In this document: piece after piece, positions 16,960-25,786 of the stretch | Numbering within the stretch: the first letter of the stretch is position 1 | Layout: each line of letters starts with the position of its first letter | Origin: Bacillota bacterium | GTDB taxonomy: Bacteria > Bacillota > JADQBR01 | Direction of reading: 5' to 3' | NCBI GenBank assembly: GCA_016278515.1 | Contig: JADQBR010000002.1 | Coordinates: 62,001-126,000, forward strand | Length of the DNA: 64,000 nt | Notes under the pieces: model-generated | Told to the model about the DNA's origin: nothing | The model's input: the letters and a program-made list of their open reading frames with translations, nothing else | The model's database searches: none | Position numbers and translations under genes: made by a program

Positions 16960-18519
16960 TTGGCGGAAGTATTTTTAGATGACAAAATTGTTTCTAAAGC
17001 ACGTGAAGCAGCATTACAGATTGCTAAAGATGTAGTCAAAGAGATCAACAGCAAAACTACAATAGCTGTTGAAAGGGCGGTGGTGCGTCTGTTAGGCATT
17101 GAGGGGGAAACTTCAGACGGTGTACCCTGGGTAAATGTGATTACGGATAAGATGTTGGCGCACAAGTTATTAGATAGAGGTGCGGCCTACTGGCTAGTAA
17201 ATGCTGCCATTATGACAGAAAGAAGTTTGCAGGAAGTGGCGGAAGATGTTATTTTCGGTAAACTTGATTTAACTAAGGTGCCCAAATCTAACCGGCAACA
17301 GCTTAACAGGATGATGGACTTATTGGCCGAAGAGGGGCTTGAAAAAATAACGACAGTAAGAAGTCAACGTGCGGCATTGCGGGCTCAACTGGGAAAGGGT
17401 GAAGAACCTTTAAAGTATGTTATTGTGGCGACGGGCAACATTTATGAAGATGTAGTGCAGGCTAAAGCAGCAGTAAGCCAAGGAGCAGACATTATTGCCG
17501 TGATTAGGCACACAGCACAAAGTTTACTGGATTATGTGCCTTCTGGTACCGAAACTGAGGGTGTGGGCGGTACATTGGCAACCAAAGAAAATTTCCAGGT
17601 TATGCGCCAAGCCCTCGATAAAGCAGGCAGGGAAGCAGGCCGATATATATATTTAACAAATTATTGTTCAGGTTTATGCATGCCGGAAATGGCAATATTA
17701 GGTGCCATAGAAGGTCTGGACATCATGCTTAATGATTCAATGTATGGAGTAATATTTAGAGACATTAATATGTCAAGAACATTTATTGATCAACACTTTT
17801 CTCGTGCAATCTTAGGTTTTGCTGATGTAAATATTAATACCGGAGAAGATAATTATTTAACAACTGCTGATGCATATGATAAGGCCCACACGGTAACAGC
17901 CAGCCAATTTATCAATGAACAATTTGCGATTTTAAGTGGTATGGTACCTGAGCAAATCGGACTAGGGCACGCTTTTGAAATTTGTCCTGACAAAGCAGAT
18001 AGTTTTTTATACGAACTCGCTCAAGCCCAAATGGTAAGGCAGCTATTCCCTAAATCACCGGTTAAATATATGCCGCCTACCAAGTATATGACGGGAAATA
18101 TCTTTCAGGGAAACGTACAAAATGCGTTGTTTAATGCCGCGTCTGCAATTACCCATCAAAGTGTCCATCTGCTAGGTATGCCCACAGAAGCCATCCACAC
18201 ACCACATCTGCAGGACCGATACTTAAGTATCGCTAATACTAACTACGTTTTTCACGCATTAAAACATTTTGGTGATGAAATAGAATTTGCCGCTGACGGA
18301 ATAATCCAGAGGCGAGCTGCTGAGGTTTTGGCTAACGCACTCGACATGCTGGAGGAAGTGGCCAATATTGGTTTGATGACCGCTATTTCCAAAGGAATGT
18401 TTGCTGATATCGCCCGCCAAGTTGACGGTGGTAAGGGTCTTGATGGTGTTGTGGAAAAGGCCGATGATTATCTAAATCCGTTCGAAAATATGCTGAAAGA
18501 AAAAGGAGGTAAAGGATAA
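16960..18519 (+). CDS. kamD: Lysine 5,6-aminomutase alpha subunit
   Basis: Large PLP- and adenosylcobalamin-dependent mutase subunit, about 519 residues, matching the family length. KamDE moves the terminal amino group of L-beta-lysine (or D-lysine) from C6 to C5, giving 3,5-diaminohexanoate. Recognisable regions are SKAREAALQIAKDVVKEI, NYCSGLCMPEMA, MSRTFIDQHFSRA and HQSVHLLGMPTEAIHTPH. The start is TTG 16960, 7 bases from AAGGGGTG. It overlaps kamE by one base at the stop (TAATGG junction). The identification rests on overall sequence and on the unmistakable KamE partner. Confidence 0.93.
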   Translation: MAEVFLDDKIVSKAREAALQIAKDVVKEINSKTTIAVERAVVRLLGIEGETSDGVPWVNVITDKMLAHKLLDRGAAYWLVNAAIMTERSLQEVAEDVIFGKLDLTKVPKSNRQQLNRMMDLLAEEGLEKITTVRSQRAALRAQLGKGEEPLKYVIVATGNIYEDVVQAKAAVSQGADIIAVIRHTAQSLLDYVPSGTETEGVGGTLATKENFQVMRQALDKAGREAGRYIYLTNYCSGLCMPEMAILGAIEGLDIMLNDSMYGVIFRDINMSRTFIDQHFSRAILGFADVNINTGEDNYLTTADAYDKAHTVTASQFINEQFAILSGMVPEQIGLGHAFEICPDKADSFLYELAQAQMVRQLFPKSPVKYMPPTKYMTGNIFQGNVQNALFNAASAITHQSVHLLGMPTEAIHTPHLQDRYLSIANTNYVFHALKHFGDEIEFAADGIIQRRAAEVLANALDMLEEVANIGLMTAISKGMFADIARQVDGGKGLDGVVEKADDYLNPFENMLKEKGGKG

Positions 18520-19250
18520 TGGATCTGACCAGGTTAAAGCCATACGGCGACACGCCGGGAGATGGCATGGTGCAAGTTTCCTTTACTCTCCCGATTCCTG
18601 TTGGAGATGAAGCACGCCATGCTGCATTAATATTGGCATCGAGAATGATGCTTAAGGATTCTAAAGTCGTTCTAATGCAGCCGCTAGATGATAGTTTCAC
18701 ATATTTTATACTATATGGTCATTGTGACCAAACTGTAGACTATACTTCCATTCATGTTGCAAAACTTGATTATCAACCCATGACTCCTAGTGACATTAAC
18801 AGTTTTATCGCTGAAAAGTTGGGCCGGAAGATTACTGTGATTGGTGCTTGTGTCGAGAGTGATGCCCATACGGTCGGAATAGACGCAATTATGAATATGA
18901 AGGGCTATAACATGCATAAAGGGCTTGAAAGTTACCCCCAAATTAATGCCATCAATTTAGGAGCACAAGTTCCATCAGAAGAACTTCTGGCAAAAGCCAT
19001 GGAAGAAAATGCGGATGCACTGTTAATTTCGCAAGTAGTTACTCAGCGTAACATTCATGTAAAAAATCTTACTAGATTAATAGAAATTCTGGAAGCGGAA
19101 GAATTGCGAGAGCAGATGGTAGTGATTGTCGGGGGCCCCCATATTACGCCTGAGCTTGCAAAGGAACTGGGTTATGATGCGGGGTTTGGCCCGGGTACCT
19201 ATCCTGAAGATGTGGCTTCCTTTTTAGTTCAGTTCTTAAATAAAGATTAA
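18519..19250 (+). CDS. kamE: Lysine 5,6-aminomutase beta subunit (B12- and PLP-binding)
   Basis: Protein of 243 residues containing the base-off cobalamin motif D-x-H-x2-G (D115-A-H117-T-V-G120). The PLP Schiff-base lysine is at K128 in MNMKGY, exactly 11 residues after the cobalt-ligating His, as H133/K144 are spaced in the characterised enzyme. The Rossmann domain continues with ADALLISQVVTQ and VVIVGGPHITPELAKELGYDAGFGPGT. The start overlaps the kamD stop, ensuring coupled 1:1 translation. A 91-bp gap follows before kal. Confidence 0.96.
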   Translation: MDLTRLKPYGDTPGDGMVQVSFTLPIPVGDEARHAALILASRMMLKDSKVVLMQPLDDSFTYFILYGHCDQTVDYTSIHVAKLDYQPMTPSDINSFIAEKLGRKITVIGACVESDAHTVGIDAIMNMKGYNMHKGLESYPQINAINLGAQVPSEELLAKAMEENADALLISQVVTQRNIHVKNLTRLIEILEAEELREQMVVIVGGPHITPELAKELGYDAGFGPGTYPEDVASFLVQFLNKD

Positions 19251-19344
19251 GGTAAACTTAGCTTACTTAATATTTTAGTTACAAATCAAGTATAAGTATG
19301 TTGCCTAAGAATTAACCTATCAGTTATCACGAGGAGGTGGTGTG

Positions 19345-19731
19345 ATGGAAACAATTATTAGAGTAAGAATGAGTGCACATGATGCCCATTATGCAGGAGA
19401 GTTAGTGGATGGAGCCCGTATTTTGCAGCTATTTGGCGATGTGGCTACCGAGCTCCTCATTCGTAACGATGGGGACGAAGGACTATTTGTTGCTTACGAT
19501 AATATAGAATTTTTGGCGCCCGTATATGCGGGAGACTATATTGAAGCCACTGGAAAAATAACTGCTCAAGGGCGAACTTCACGAAAGATTATTTTTGAGG
19601 CGAAAAAAGTTATTCAACTGTTACGTGACCCCGATGCCCAGCCTTCGGCGGCTAAAGTAGTAGTGGAACCCATCACTGTTGTTAGAGCGAGCGGTACCTG
19701 TATGGTGCCAAAAGATTTTCAGCGTGATTAG
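19345..19731 (+). CDS. kal: 3-aminobutyryl-CoA ammonia-lyase
   Basis: Hotdog-fold enzyme of 128 residues that removes ammonia from L-3-aminobutyryl-CoA to give crotonyl-CoA. The start is ATG 19345, or GTG 19342 directly before it, behind GAGGAGG. The sequence [39 protein letters not shown] and [17 protein letters not shown] fits the Kal family in length and content. The order kal-kce is retained from classical lysine-fermentation operons; the gap to kce is 10 bp. Confidence 0.92.
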   Translation: METIIRVRMSAHDAHYAGELVDGARILQLFGDVATELLIRNDGDEGLFVAYDNIEFLAPVYAGDYIEATGKITAQGRTSRKIIFEAKKVIQLLRDPDAQPSAAKVVVEPITVVRASGTCMVPKDFQRD

Positions 19732-19741
19732 AGGTGTTAAT

Positions 19742-20554
19742 GTGGAAAAATTAATTATTTCAGCTGCAGTAGTAGGTGCTGAGCTGACTAAAGAAGATAC
19801 TCCGTATCTTCCTTTGACTCCGAGTGATATAGCGGAAGAAGCATGTCGCTGCTATGAAGCCGGTGCGGCTATTATTCACCTCCACGCGAGGGATAGAGAG
19901 GGGCAACCAACTCAGGATGCAGCTGTATATAAGGAGATCATTTCCTTAATTAAAGAACGCTGTAATCCTATTATTCAGATTTCAACCGGCGGGGCAATCG
20001 GCATGACTACTGAGGAACGACTGGAACCGTTGAAACTGAAGCCGGACATGGCAAGTTTGACTGTTGGTACAATAAATTTTGGAGACGACGTGTTTTATAA
20101 CCCACCAAAGATGATAGAGCAGTTTGCGGCGGCCATGAAGAAAGCGACAATCAAGCCTGAGTTTGAAATTTTTGATGCGGCAATGGTGACAAACGTTCGA
20201 AGATTGGCTAAGCAGGGCCTCATAACAGCGCCGTTTCATTTTGATTTCGTTCTTGGCGTCCCTGGTGGTATTCCTGCAACAATAAAAAATCTTTTATTCC
20301 TTCAGGAATCTTTGCCAGAAGGATCCACTTGGTCAGTCGCCGGCATCGGCAGACATCAGTTACCTATGGTCTGCAGTGCGATTTTACTGGGAGGGCATCC
20401 GCGAGTAGGACTGGAGGATAATATTTACTACAGGAGGGGCCAGCTGGCCGAAGGGAATGCGCCCTTGGTGAAACGTGTAGTTAGATTGGCTGCTGAACTT
20501 AATAGAGAGGTGGCCAATGTAAACGAAGCAAGAAGGATTTTGGGGTTATTATGA
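19742..20554 (+). CDS. kce: 3-keto-5-aminohexanoate cleavage enzyme
   Basis: BKACE-family zinc enzyme of 270 residues. It condenses 3-keto-5-aminohexanoate with acetyl-CoA, releasing acetoacetate and 3-aminobutyryl-CoA. The zinc-binding strand IIHLHARDREGQPT and downstream QISTGGAIGMTTEERL and AGIGRHQLPM are family hallmarks. The start is GTG 19742, 4 bases after GAGGTG at 19732-19737. An in-frame start 60 bases earlier would overlap kal and has no ribosome binding site. It overlaps the next gene by 4 bases (ATGA). Confidence 0.94.
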   Translation: MEKLIISAAVVGAELTKEDTPYLPLTPSDIAEEACRCYEAGAAIIHLHARDREGQPTQDAAVYKEIISLIKERCNPIIQISTGGAIGMTTEERLEPLKLKPDMASLTVGTINFGDDVFYNPPKMIEQFAAAMKKATIKPEFEIFDAAMVTNVRRLAKQGLITAPFHFDFVLGVPGGIPATIKNLLFLQESLPEGSTWSVAGIGRHQLPMVCSAILLGGHPRVGLEDNIYYRRGQLAEGNAPLVKRVVRLAAELNREVANVNEARRILGLL

Positions 20555-21576
20555 GATCCTTGTGGGATCGGGTGAGACAGAGACAATGCATTAGTGTAGC
20601 GGTTGGCGGCATGGCTAAAAATACAGGGAAGACTGTTGTTTTAAATTATTTTATAAAAGCAGCTCAAGCAGACAGGTTTGCAATTGGTCTTACTTCTATT
20701 GGACGTGACGGTGAAACATGGGATATTCTTAATTTTAAACGTAAGCCGTCAATTAAAGTGCTGCCAGGTGCAATTATAGCCACATCAGAACAGGTGTTAC
20801 CCAAAGCAACTGCCGGTTTAAGAGTTCTAGAAAGAACAGGTTTTGATGGGCCATTAGGGGAAATAGTCTTGGCGGAGGTCGTAAGTTCTGGTGCCGTCGA
20901 GTTGGCAGGGCCATCTAGAAGAACCCAATTAGTTGAGGTAATAAAGCAGCTTGGCGCCGCTGGCGCAGAAATTATTTTTATTGATGGTGCATTAGACCGA
21001 CAATTTTCTACTGCTCCCAATGTTTCTGATTGCTGCATACTAGCCACAGGTGCGGAGGTGGCGGAAGCAATGGACGAAGTAGTAAATATAACACGAGATC
21101 GAGTTAGACAATTTTTGCTGCCTGTCTCATCAAAGGCAATGGCGCGTCATTCCCTGCCGGGACACGTAGTTGTAATTAATAACGGAGAACCAAAAGTTTT
21201 TCCCAACCATGTGACAATAAATACGGGTGATAGTTTTTGGCGTAAATTAAATGACGCATCGGCAATTATATTTAGTGGTTCGTTACTGAATAACACATTA
21301 AAAAGTATCCTTTTGTCAGGCATTAATATTAGCAATTTAACCATTGTGGTAAAAGACGTGACACGGCTTTTTGTGGACGCTTCTACAATTACCAAGCTCT
21401 TTGCATCAGGTGGAAAGTTACAAATAATTAGGCCTGTAAATCTTTTAGCAATAACTATTAACCCCACTTCTTCCGAAGGTCAGGATTTCAATTCCTTGGA
21501 GTTTCATAAGATAATTCGCCAAGCTATTCCCGAAGTGCCTATTTATGATTTAGTGAAAGGCTTAGGACCTGTTTAA
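20551..21576 (+). CDS. KamB-like P-loop protein, probable lysine 5,6-aminomutase reactivase subunit
   Basis: Protein of 341 residues with an early P-loop-like motif GGMAKNTGKT (19-28), then alternating alpha/beta segments and a long C-terminal domain. Length and position inside the kam operon fit KamB, which together with the MutS-like ATPase KamC is thought to reactivate the inactivated B12 mutase. The assignment as KamB is by position and P-loop type, not by alignment. Translation is coupled to kce by a 4-base overlap. No MutS-like KamC gene occurs nearby, so the partner is absent, located elsewhere or not needed. Confidence 0.65.
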   Translation: MRSLWDRVRQRQCISVAVGGMAKNTGKTVVLNYFIKAAQADRFAIGLTSIGRDGETWDILNFKRKPSIKVLPGAIIATSEQVLPKATAGLRVLERTGFDGPLGEIVLAEVVSSGAVELAGPSRRTQLVEVIKQLGAAGAEIIFIDGALDRQFSTAPNVSDCCILATGAEVAEAMDEVVNITRDRVRQFLLPVSSKAMARHSLPGHVVVINNGEPKVFPNHVTINTGDSFWRKLNDASAIIFSGSLLNNTLKSILLSGINISNLTIVVKDVTRLFVDASTITKLFASGGKLQIIRPVNLLAITINPTSSEGQDFNSLEFHKIIRQAIPEVPIYDLVKGLGPV

Positions 21577-21613
21577 AGTAGTGAATTTATTAATTTTTTG
21601 GAGGTGACTAAAA

Positions 21614-22627
21614 ATGAAAATCGGATGTCCTTATGGTACCCATCGGGTAATTGCACCGATTGGCGTATTGCCGCAAGCTGCTTGGAAAATAGACAACAAT
21701 ATGGAACCGTTTGACAATGAAGTATTGGTGGATGTATCCGTTTTAAATATTGATGCGGCAAGTTTTCGCCAGATGGAGGAGCAGGCCGGAGGCACAAAGG
21801 AAAGAATAGCTGAAATAATCTTAGAAACAGTTGCTGATAGAGGGAAACAACATAATCCCGTTACCGGGTCGGGAGGGATGCTAACAGGTACAGTAATGGA
21901 GAAGGGAAGTGCTTTCCCGGGCGATATACAGCCTGGGGATAAAATAGCTACGTTGGTATCCCTATCATTAACTCCCTTAAGAGTAGATAAGGTGCATCAT
22001 GTAAATGTAGAGAAGGATCAGGTAACAATTTCCGGGCAGGCGATAATATTTGCCAGTGGAATTTATGCAAAACTGCCAGCGGATTTGCCTGAGGATTTTG
22101 CATTGGCCATGTTAGACGTTGCTGGGGCTCCGGCTCAGACTGCTAAACTGGTAAAACCGGGTGATACAGTCTTAGTCGTTGGTGGCGGTGGTAAGTCCGG
22201 TTTATTGTGTCTATATGAATCTCAAAAACGAGCAGGAATCACCGGTACAGTTATTGGACTTTCTCATAGTGATAATGGATGTGAGCGTATTGGAGCAAGC
22301 GGCTTAGCGGATATAGTATTACAAGGTGATGCTACCAATGGAATTGAAATCTTAGACAAGGTAAAGTCTGTAACAAAGGGCGGGTTAGCAGATATTACGA
22401 TAAATTGTGTAAATGTTCCCGGGACAGAAATGGCTTCAATTTTGGCAACCAAGAATGGAGGTATTGTTTATTTTTTCAGTATGGCTACCAGTTTTACTGC
22501 TGCAGCGCTTGGGGCAGAAGGAGTTGGTAAGGATGTGCAGCTATTGATTGGAAACGGTTATACTAAAGGGCATGCGGAAATTGTGCTGGATGCGGCAAGG
22601 GATTTGATAACTAAGGGTATATTATAA
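21614..22627 (+). CDS. kdd: L-erythro-3,5-diaminohexanoate dehydrogenase
   Basis: Pyridine-nucleotide dehydrogenase of 337 residues that oxidatively deaminates 3,5-diaminohexanoate to 3-keto-5-aminohexanoate, the substrate of Kce. The start is ATG 21614 behind TTGGAGGTGAC. It begins MKIGCPYGTHRVIAPIGVLPQAAWKI, typical of Kdd. The dinucleotide-binding motif is VLVVGGGGKSGLL (about 192-204). It is the last gene of the island; the two genes after it are unrelated. Its presence means the pathway here goes through beta-lysine, although no beta-lysine-forming KamA is encoded in the window. Confidence 0.94.
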   Translation: MKIGCPYGTHRVIAPIGVLPQAAWKIDNNMEPFDNEVLVDVSVLNIDAASFRQMEEQAGGTKERIAEIILETVADRGKQHNPVTGSGGMLTGTVMEKGSAFPGDIQPGDKIATLVSLSLTPLRVDKVHHVNVEKDQVTISGQAIIFASGIYAKLPADLPEDFALAMLDVAGAPAQTAKLVKPGDTVLVVGGGGKSGLLCLYESQKRAGITGTVIGLSHSDNGCERIGASGLADIVLQGDATNGIEILDKVKSVTKGGLADITINCVNVPGTEMASILATKNGGIVYFFSMATSFTAAALGAEGVGKDVQLLIGNGYTKGHAEIVLDAARDLITKGIL

Positions 22628-22717
22628 GACCCTTTGATTAATCAATAGAATTCCATTATTGACCAATGATCATTAAAATAGTAAACTACTAACAAATAAC
22701 TTAATGGGGTTGTCATA

Positions 22718-23116
22718 ATGGAAACGGTTTTAAAAGCTATAGCGTTAATTATTAATTTATTACATGAATTTATAGGGCAAGCGGTGCATATACTCGGGCT
22801 AAATTTAACGGACAAGGATTTACATTTTTGGCTGATAGGGTTACTTGGGATAGTAATATTTATCTTAACCGACCAGATATTTCGCCACTTATCGAAGTTA
22901 AGCATATCAATTGTATCTTTTGCCTATACTTTCACTCTCTTAATAGTAATAGTTTTTGCTCTGGAAATTGAACAGAGGATTACTGGCGGCGGCATCATGG
23001 AATTTGCAGATGCTGTAGCCGGTTTGAAGGGATTTATTGTTCTGTTCTTCTTTTACTCAATATTGAAAGCTATCGTGCGGTATTTCACGAATCTGTTAGA
23101 CAAACGTTCAAATTAG
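22718..23116 (+). CDS. Small membrane protein of unknown function
   Basis: Protein of 132 residues with three hydrophobic segments (about 38-55, 66-84 and 101-118) and the motif TGGGIMEFADAVAGLKGF between the second and third. The start is ATG behind GGGGTTG. It follows kdd by 90 bp and converges on the methylenetetrahydrofolate reductase gene. I do not recognise a family. Confidence 0.55.
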   Translation: METVLKAIALIINLLHEFIGQAVHILGLNLTDKDLHFWLIGLLGIVIFILTDQIFRHLSKLSISIVSFAYTFTLLIVIVFALEIEQRITGGGIMEFADAVAGLKGFIVLFFFYSILKAIVRYFTNLLDKRSN

Positions 23117-23129
23117 GCGCAGCCCTAGC

Positions 23130-24686
23130 TTAAACCAAGTTTTTCTTCTCTTTAATTTCAGCAGCAGAAACAGCAGAATGATCCCTTCCCAGGTAGAAGT
23201 TTTTCCAACCGGAAGTTTGGTATAAGTCCCAATTGCATGCCGGGATATGCGAGCCGCGTAATTGTTCTTCTTCACCAAATTTCTTCAATCTGGAATATGA
23301 CCTTACGTAGATGCAGCGTTTATCGGGATTAACCTCACAAAAGCCGTTATAACTGCCGCCGCAGGGGCCGTTTCGTTGGTTTTTTGGACACTGTGACATG
23401 GGGCAGACATACCCTAAATCGGGAAGTGCGCAATCGCCGCAGTCTTTACAATCATAGAGTCCCACTTTAAGAAGAAGCTCCAGCTTGTGAAAGGGCTTTT
23501 CCAAACTAGAACCATCAAATTTCTTTGACAGGGATTGCATCACTTTATAAAGAGGTTTATCGGGTAAAAAAATTAAACTATGCATTAGTCTGGACATTCG
23601 GTATGTGCCGCCAACAGGCGCATCTAGAGGCAGTTTATCTCTTTTAACCGGCTTATCGGTGTTCAAACCGGTATTTTTGTCTTTTTCAAAGTAATAAAAC
23701 CCCCTAGGAATAGGGTAATTGAACTCAGACACAAACTCCATCCAATTTACACTCAGTTCTTCACCCTTGTCAATTATATACTTCACCTGCTCATACGCTA
23801 CATTGTGGCCGCCGATGTGCACGCCACTATACCCCATACCTTTTAAAATTGCATATAGCTTAGCTGTTCGCAAAAGTCTCTTCTCTGTGCCTTTATCCGG
23901 TTCACTTTTCTCGGTCTCGATTTGTCTGAGCAATTTATCGGTCACTACACAACCTGGAATCTGGTTTTGGTTCATCACTTTGGCTGCTCCAAAGGTTAGA
24001 ATATAAAGGCTGGCAATCAGCGGAACGTCAAAATTGTTTATTCTAAAATATTGAAGGACCTCATGGAATTTCCGTACATCATAACCAAGTTGGGTAACAA
24101 TAAATTGGGCACCGGCGGCAATCTTTTTTTCTAATTTATAATATTGAGTAACTTGTTCAGCCTCAGTAGCCTTGAAAGGAGTTACAGCAGCTCCGGCAAA
24201 AAAGCTGGTCGGCTGAAACTTAACAGGCCCTTGTCTTCCCTTTATTTCAAGACCTTTATTCATTTTTGAAATGTATTCTAAGGTATGGATGGAGTCCATA
24301 TCAAAAACGGGTTTTGGACGTCGTTCGTCATCTTGAATTTCGGGGTAATCACCGGTTAAAACTAATAGATTATTAATTTCAGACCTGTCCAAAGCATAAA
24401 GTTGACTTTCCATCTGATGTTTGTTTTTATCTTTGCAGCTGAAATGAACAATTGGTTCAATGCCAAGTTTAAGGATTTCCGTACCTAAGTAATCAGCAAG
24501 AATTGCTGGGTTTCCACCGGGATTATCAGTTATTGTGACTGCATGAATCTTGTTATCCTTGGCAGCTTTCTCTGCGGAAGTCAGCACGCGATCCTGACTT
24601 TTTTCCCGGGCCCCTTTGCCGGGTACCAATTCCCAGGCGACCGTCATTGTATTTTGATTTTTAAGTGAATCCTGAAATAAGCTCAT
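23130..24686 (-). CDS. Methylenetetrahydrofolate reductase, MetF domain fused to MetV-like Cys-rich domain
   Basis: Protein of 518 residues. The N-terminal part (about 15-330) is a MetF-type TIM barrel with WELVPGKGAR, ITDNPGGNPA, LVLTGDYP and FIVTQLGYDV. The C-terminal part is an MTHFR_C/MetV-like domain with eight cysteines at 413, 416, 419, 428, 433, 442, 450 and 458, likely to bind Fe-S or zinc. It interconverts methylene- and methyl-tetrahydrofolate in C1 metabolism. In many acetogens MetF and MetV are separate subunits; here they are one chain. Transcribed alone, divergent from a small winged-helix gene. No other Wood-Ljungdahl gene is in the window. Confidence 0.88.
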   Translation of the reverse strand: MSLFQDSLKNQNTMTVAWELVPGKGAREKSQDRVLTSAEKAAKDNKIHAVTITDNPGGNPAILADYLGTEILKLGIEPIVHFSCKDKNKHQMESQLYALDRSEINNLLVLTGDYPEIQDDERRPKPVFDMDSIHTLEYISKMNKGLEIKGRQGPVKFQPTSFFAGAAVTPFKATEAEQVTQYYKLEKKIAAGAQFIVTQLGYDVRKFHEVLQYFRINNFDVPLIASLYILTFGAAKVMNQNQIPGCVVTDKLLRQIETEKSEPDKGTEKRLLRTAKLYAILKGMGYSGVHIGGHNVAYEQVKYIIDKGEELSVNWMEFVSEFNYPIPRGFYYFEKDKNTGLNTDKPVKRDKLPLDAPVGGTYRMSRLMHSLIFLPDKPLYKVMQSLSKKFDGSSLEKPFHKLELLLKVGLYDCKDCGDCALPDLGYVCPMSQCPKNQRNGPCGGSYNGFCEVNPDKRCIYVRSYSRLKKFGEEEQLRGSHIPACNWDLYQTSGWKNFYLGRDHSAVSAAEIKEKKNLV

Positions 24687-24825
24687 TCGAACAACCCCTC
24701 TTAAGTAATGCTTACTAATAATATTACCAACTTAAATACTATTAGTAAATTAATCAATACACTAATTTCTATTTTGAATTAAATCGTATACTGTTGAATA
24801 AGGATAGTGGTAGGGGGTGATTTAG

Positions 24826-25071
24826 GTGACGGAAACGCAGATTCACCTTTTGCTCTTGTTGCATTTTCGGGAAAAAGGTGAGAGGGTTTCTCCAATGGAT
24901 CGACGAACGGCTCACTCGGCACTTAATGTTTCCAGTAAAAATCCCGCTAGTCTTGCAGAATTCAACGAATTATTACTGGATAAAAAATATATCCACGAAA
25001 TTGATGTGGATCAGTATTTATTAACAGACGAAGGTAAGGAATATATAAAGAGGTTAAAACAAGTCCCTTGA
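24826..25071 (+). CDS. Small winged-helix-like protein
   Basis: Protein of 81 residues starting at GTG 24826, shortly after GGGGGTGAT. The predicted pattern of three helices followed by a beta-wing (KKYIHEIDVDQYLLTDEGKEYIKRL) is typical of small winged-helix DNA-binding proteins. It is divergent from the MetF-MetV gene with a 139-bp shared upstream region and could regulate it (inference). Confidence 0.55.
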   Translation: MTETQIHLLLLLHFREKGERVSPMDRRTAHSALNVSSKNPASLAEFNELLLDKKYIHEIDVDQYLLTDEGKEYIKRLKQVP

Positions 25072-25084
25072 TGTTGATTAGGGG

Positions 25085-25621
25085 CTATTTCTTTAGGGGC
25101 ATTCCGTACAAGCCTGTTGGGCCGTCTTTAAATATTGGAATTTTAGGAGGATTAAAGGTAGCATAAACGAATAGAAGAACTATTATAAAATCTGCCGCCA
25201 AGGCAAGTGTTGTTAACTTAGTATAATGTTTTGAAGAAATTAACAAACCATAACTGACAAGTTGGCCGGCAGCTATTGCTATTAGAAATACCAATAAATC
25301 AAGTGTCAGGTTATGACTACCTATTAATTGCTTATAAAAATAGTGCATTCCTGTAATTAAAATTGGTACTAAATAGATACTACAGGTTTTGGCTAATATG
25401 AAGTTGTTGACTTCAGGTATAAAGAAGCTTTCAATTAGGCTAAATAATAATATGGCTGTAACTGCCATTTTTAGATGTTCCCAAACGCTTTCATTAACTG
25501 GAGCAAATAGGGCTACAATGTTATTATATCCTGATAACCGGTAAGCTTCGTGAATAATTGCTCCTAAAAAAAATATTATAAATATGCCTAACAGTTCCCA
25601 CTTATAAATTAGGCTTGACAT
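25085..25621 (-). CDS. DUF6512-like membrane protein
   Basis: Protein of 178 residues with about six hydrophobic segments. The motif FAPVNESVWEHLKM near residue 40 is characteristic of the DUF6512 family of Firmicute membrane proteins. The start is ATG behind a GGGGG tract. It ends convergent with the small winged-helix gene. The function is unknown. Confidence 0.65.
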   Translation of the reverse strand: MSSLIYKWELLGIFIIFFLGAIIHEAYRLSGYNNIVALFAPVNESVWEHLKMAVTAILLFSLIESFFIPEVNNFILAKTCSIYLVPILITGMHYFYKQLIGSHNLTLDLLVFLIAIAAGQLVSYGLLISSKHYTKLTTLALAADFIIVLLFVYATFNPPKIPIFKDGPTGLYGMPLKK

Positions 25622-25786
25622 GGATATTACCCCCTTTTTTAAATTATAGTATTACCGGATAATAAAAGTATTAACAAAAAATGTAAAATAATAAGATAAG
25701 GATACAATATAAAAATAGATAAATTTGTAGTAAGTAATTTTTGAGATAAGGTACTTTATTTTTGATTGAAAAAAGGAGGACTGTAG

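Noticed and set aside
24687-24825. Riboswitch or T-box upstream of the MetF-MetV gene
   Set aside because: The 139-bp divergent region is AT-rich and shows no stable multi-stem structure or conserved core.
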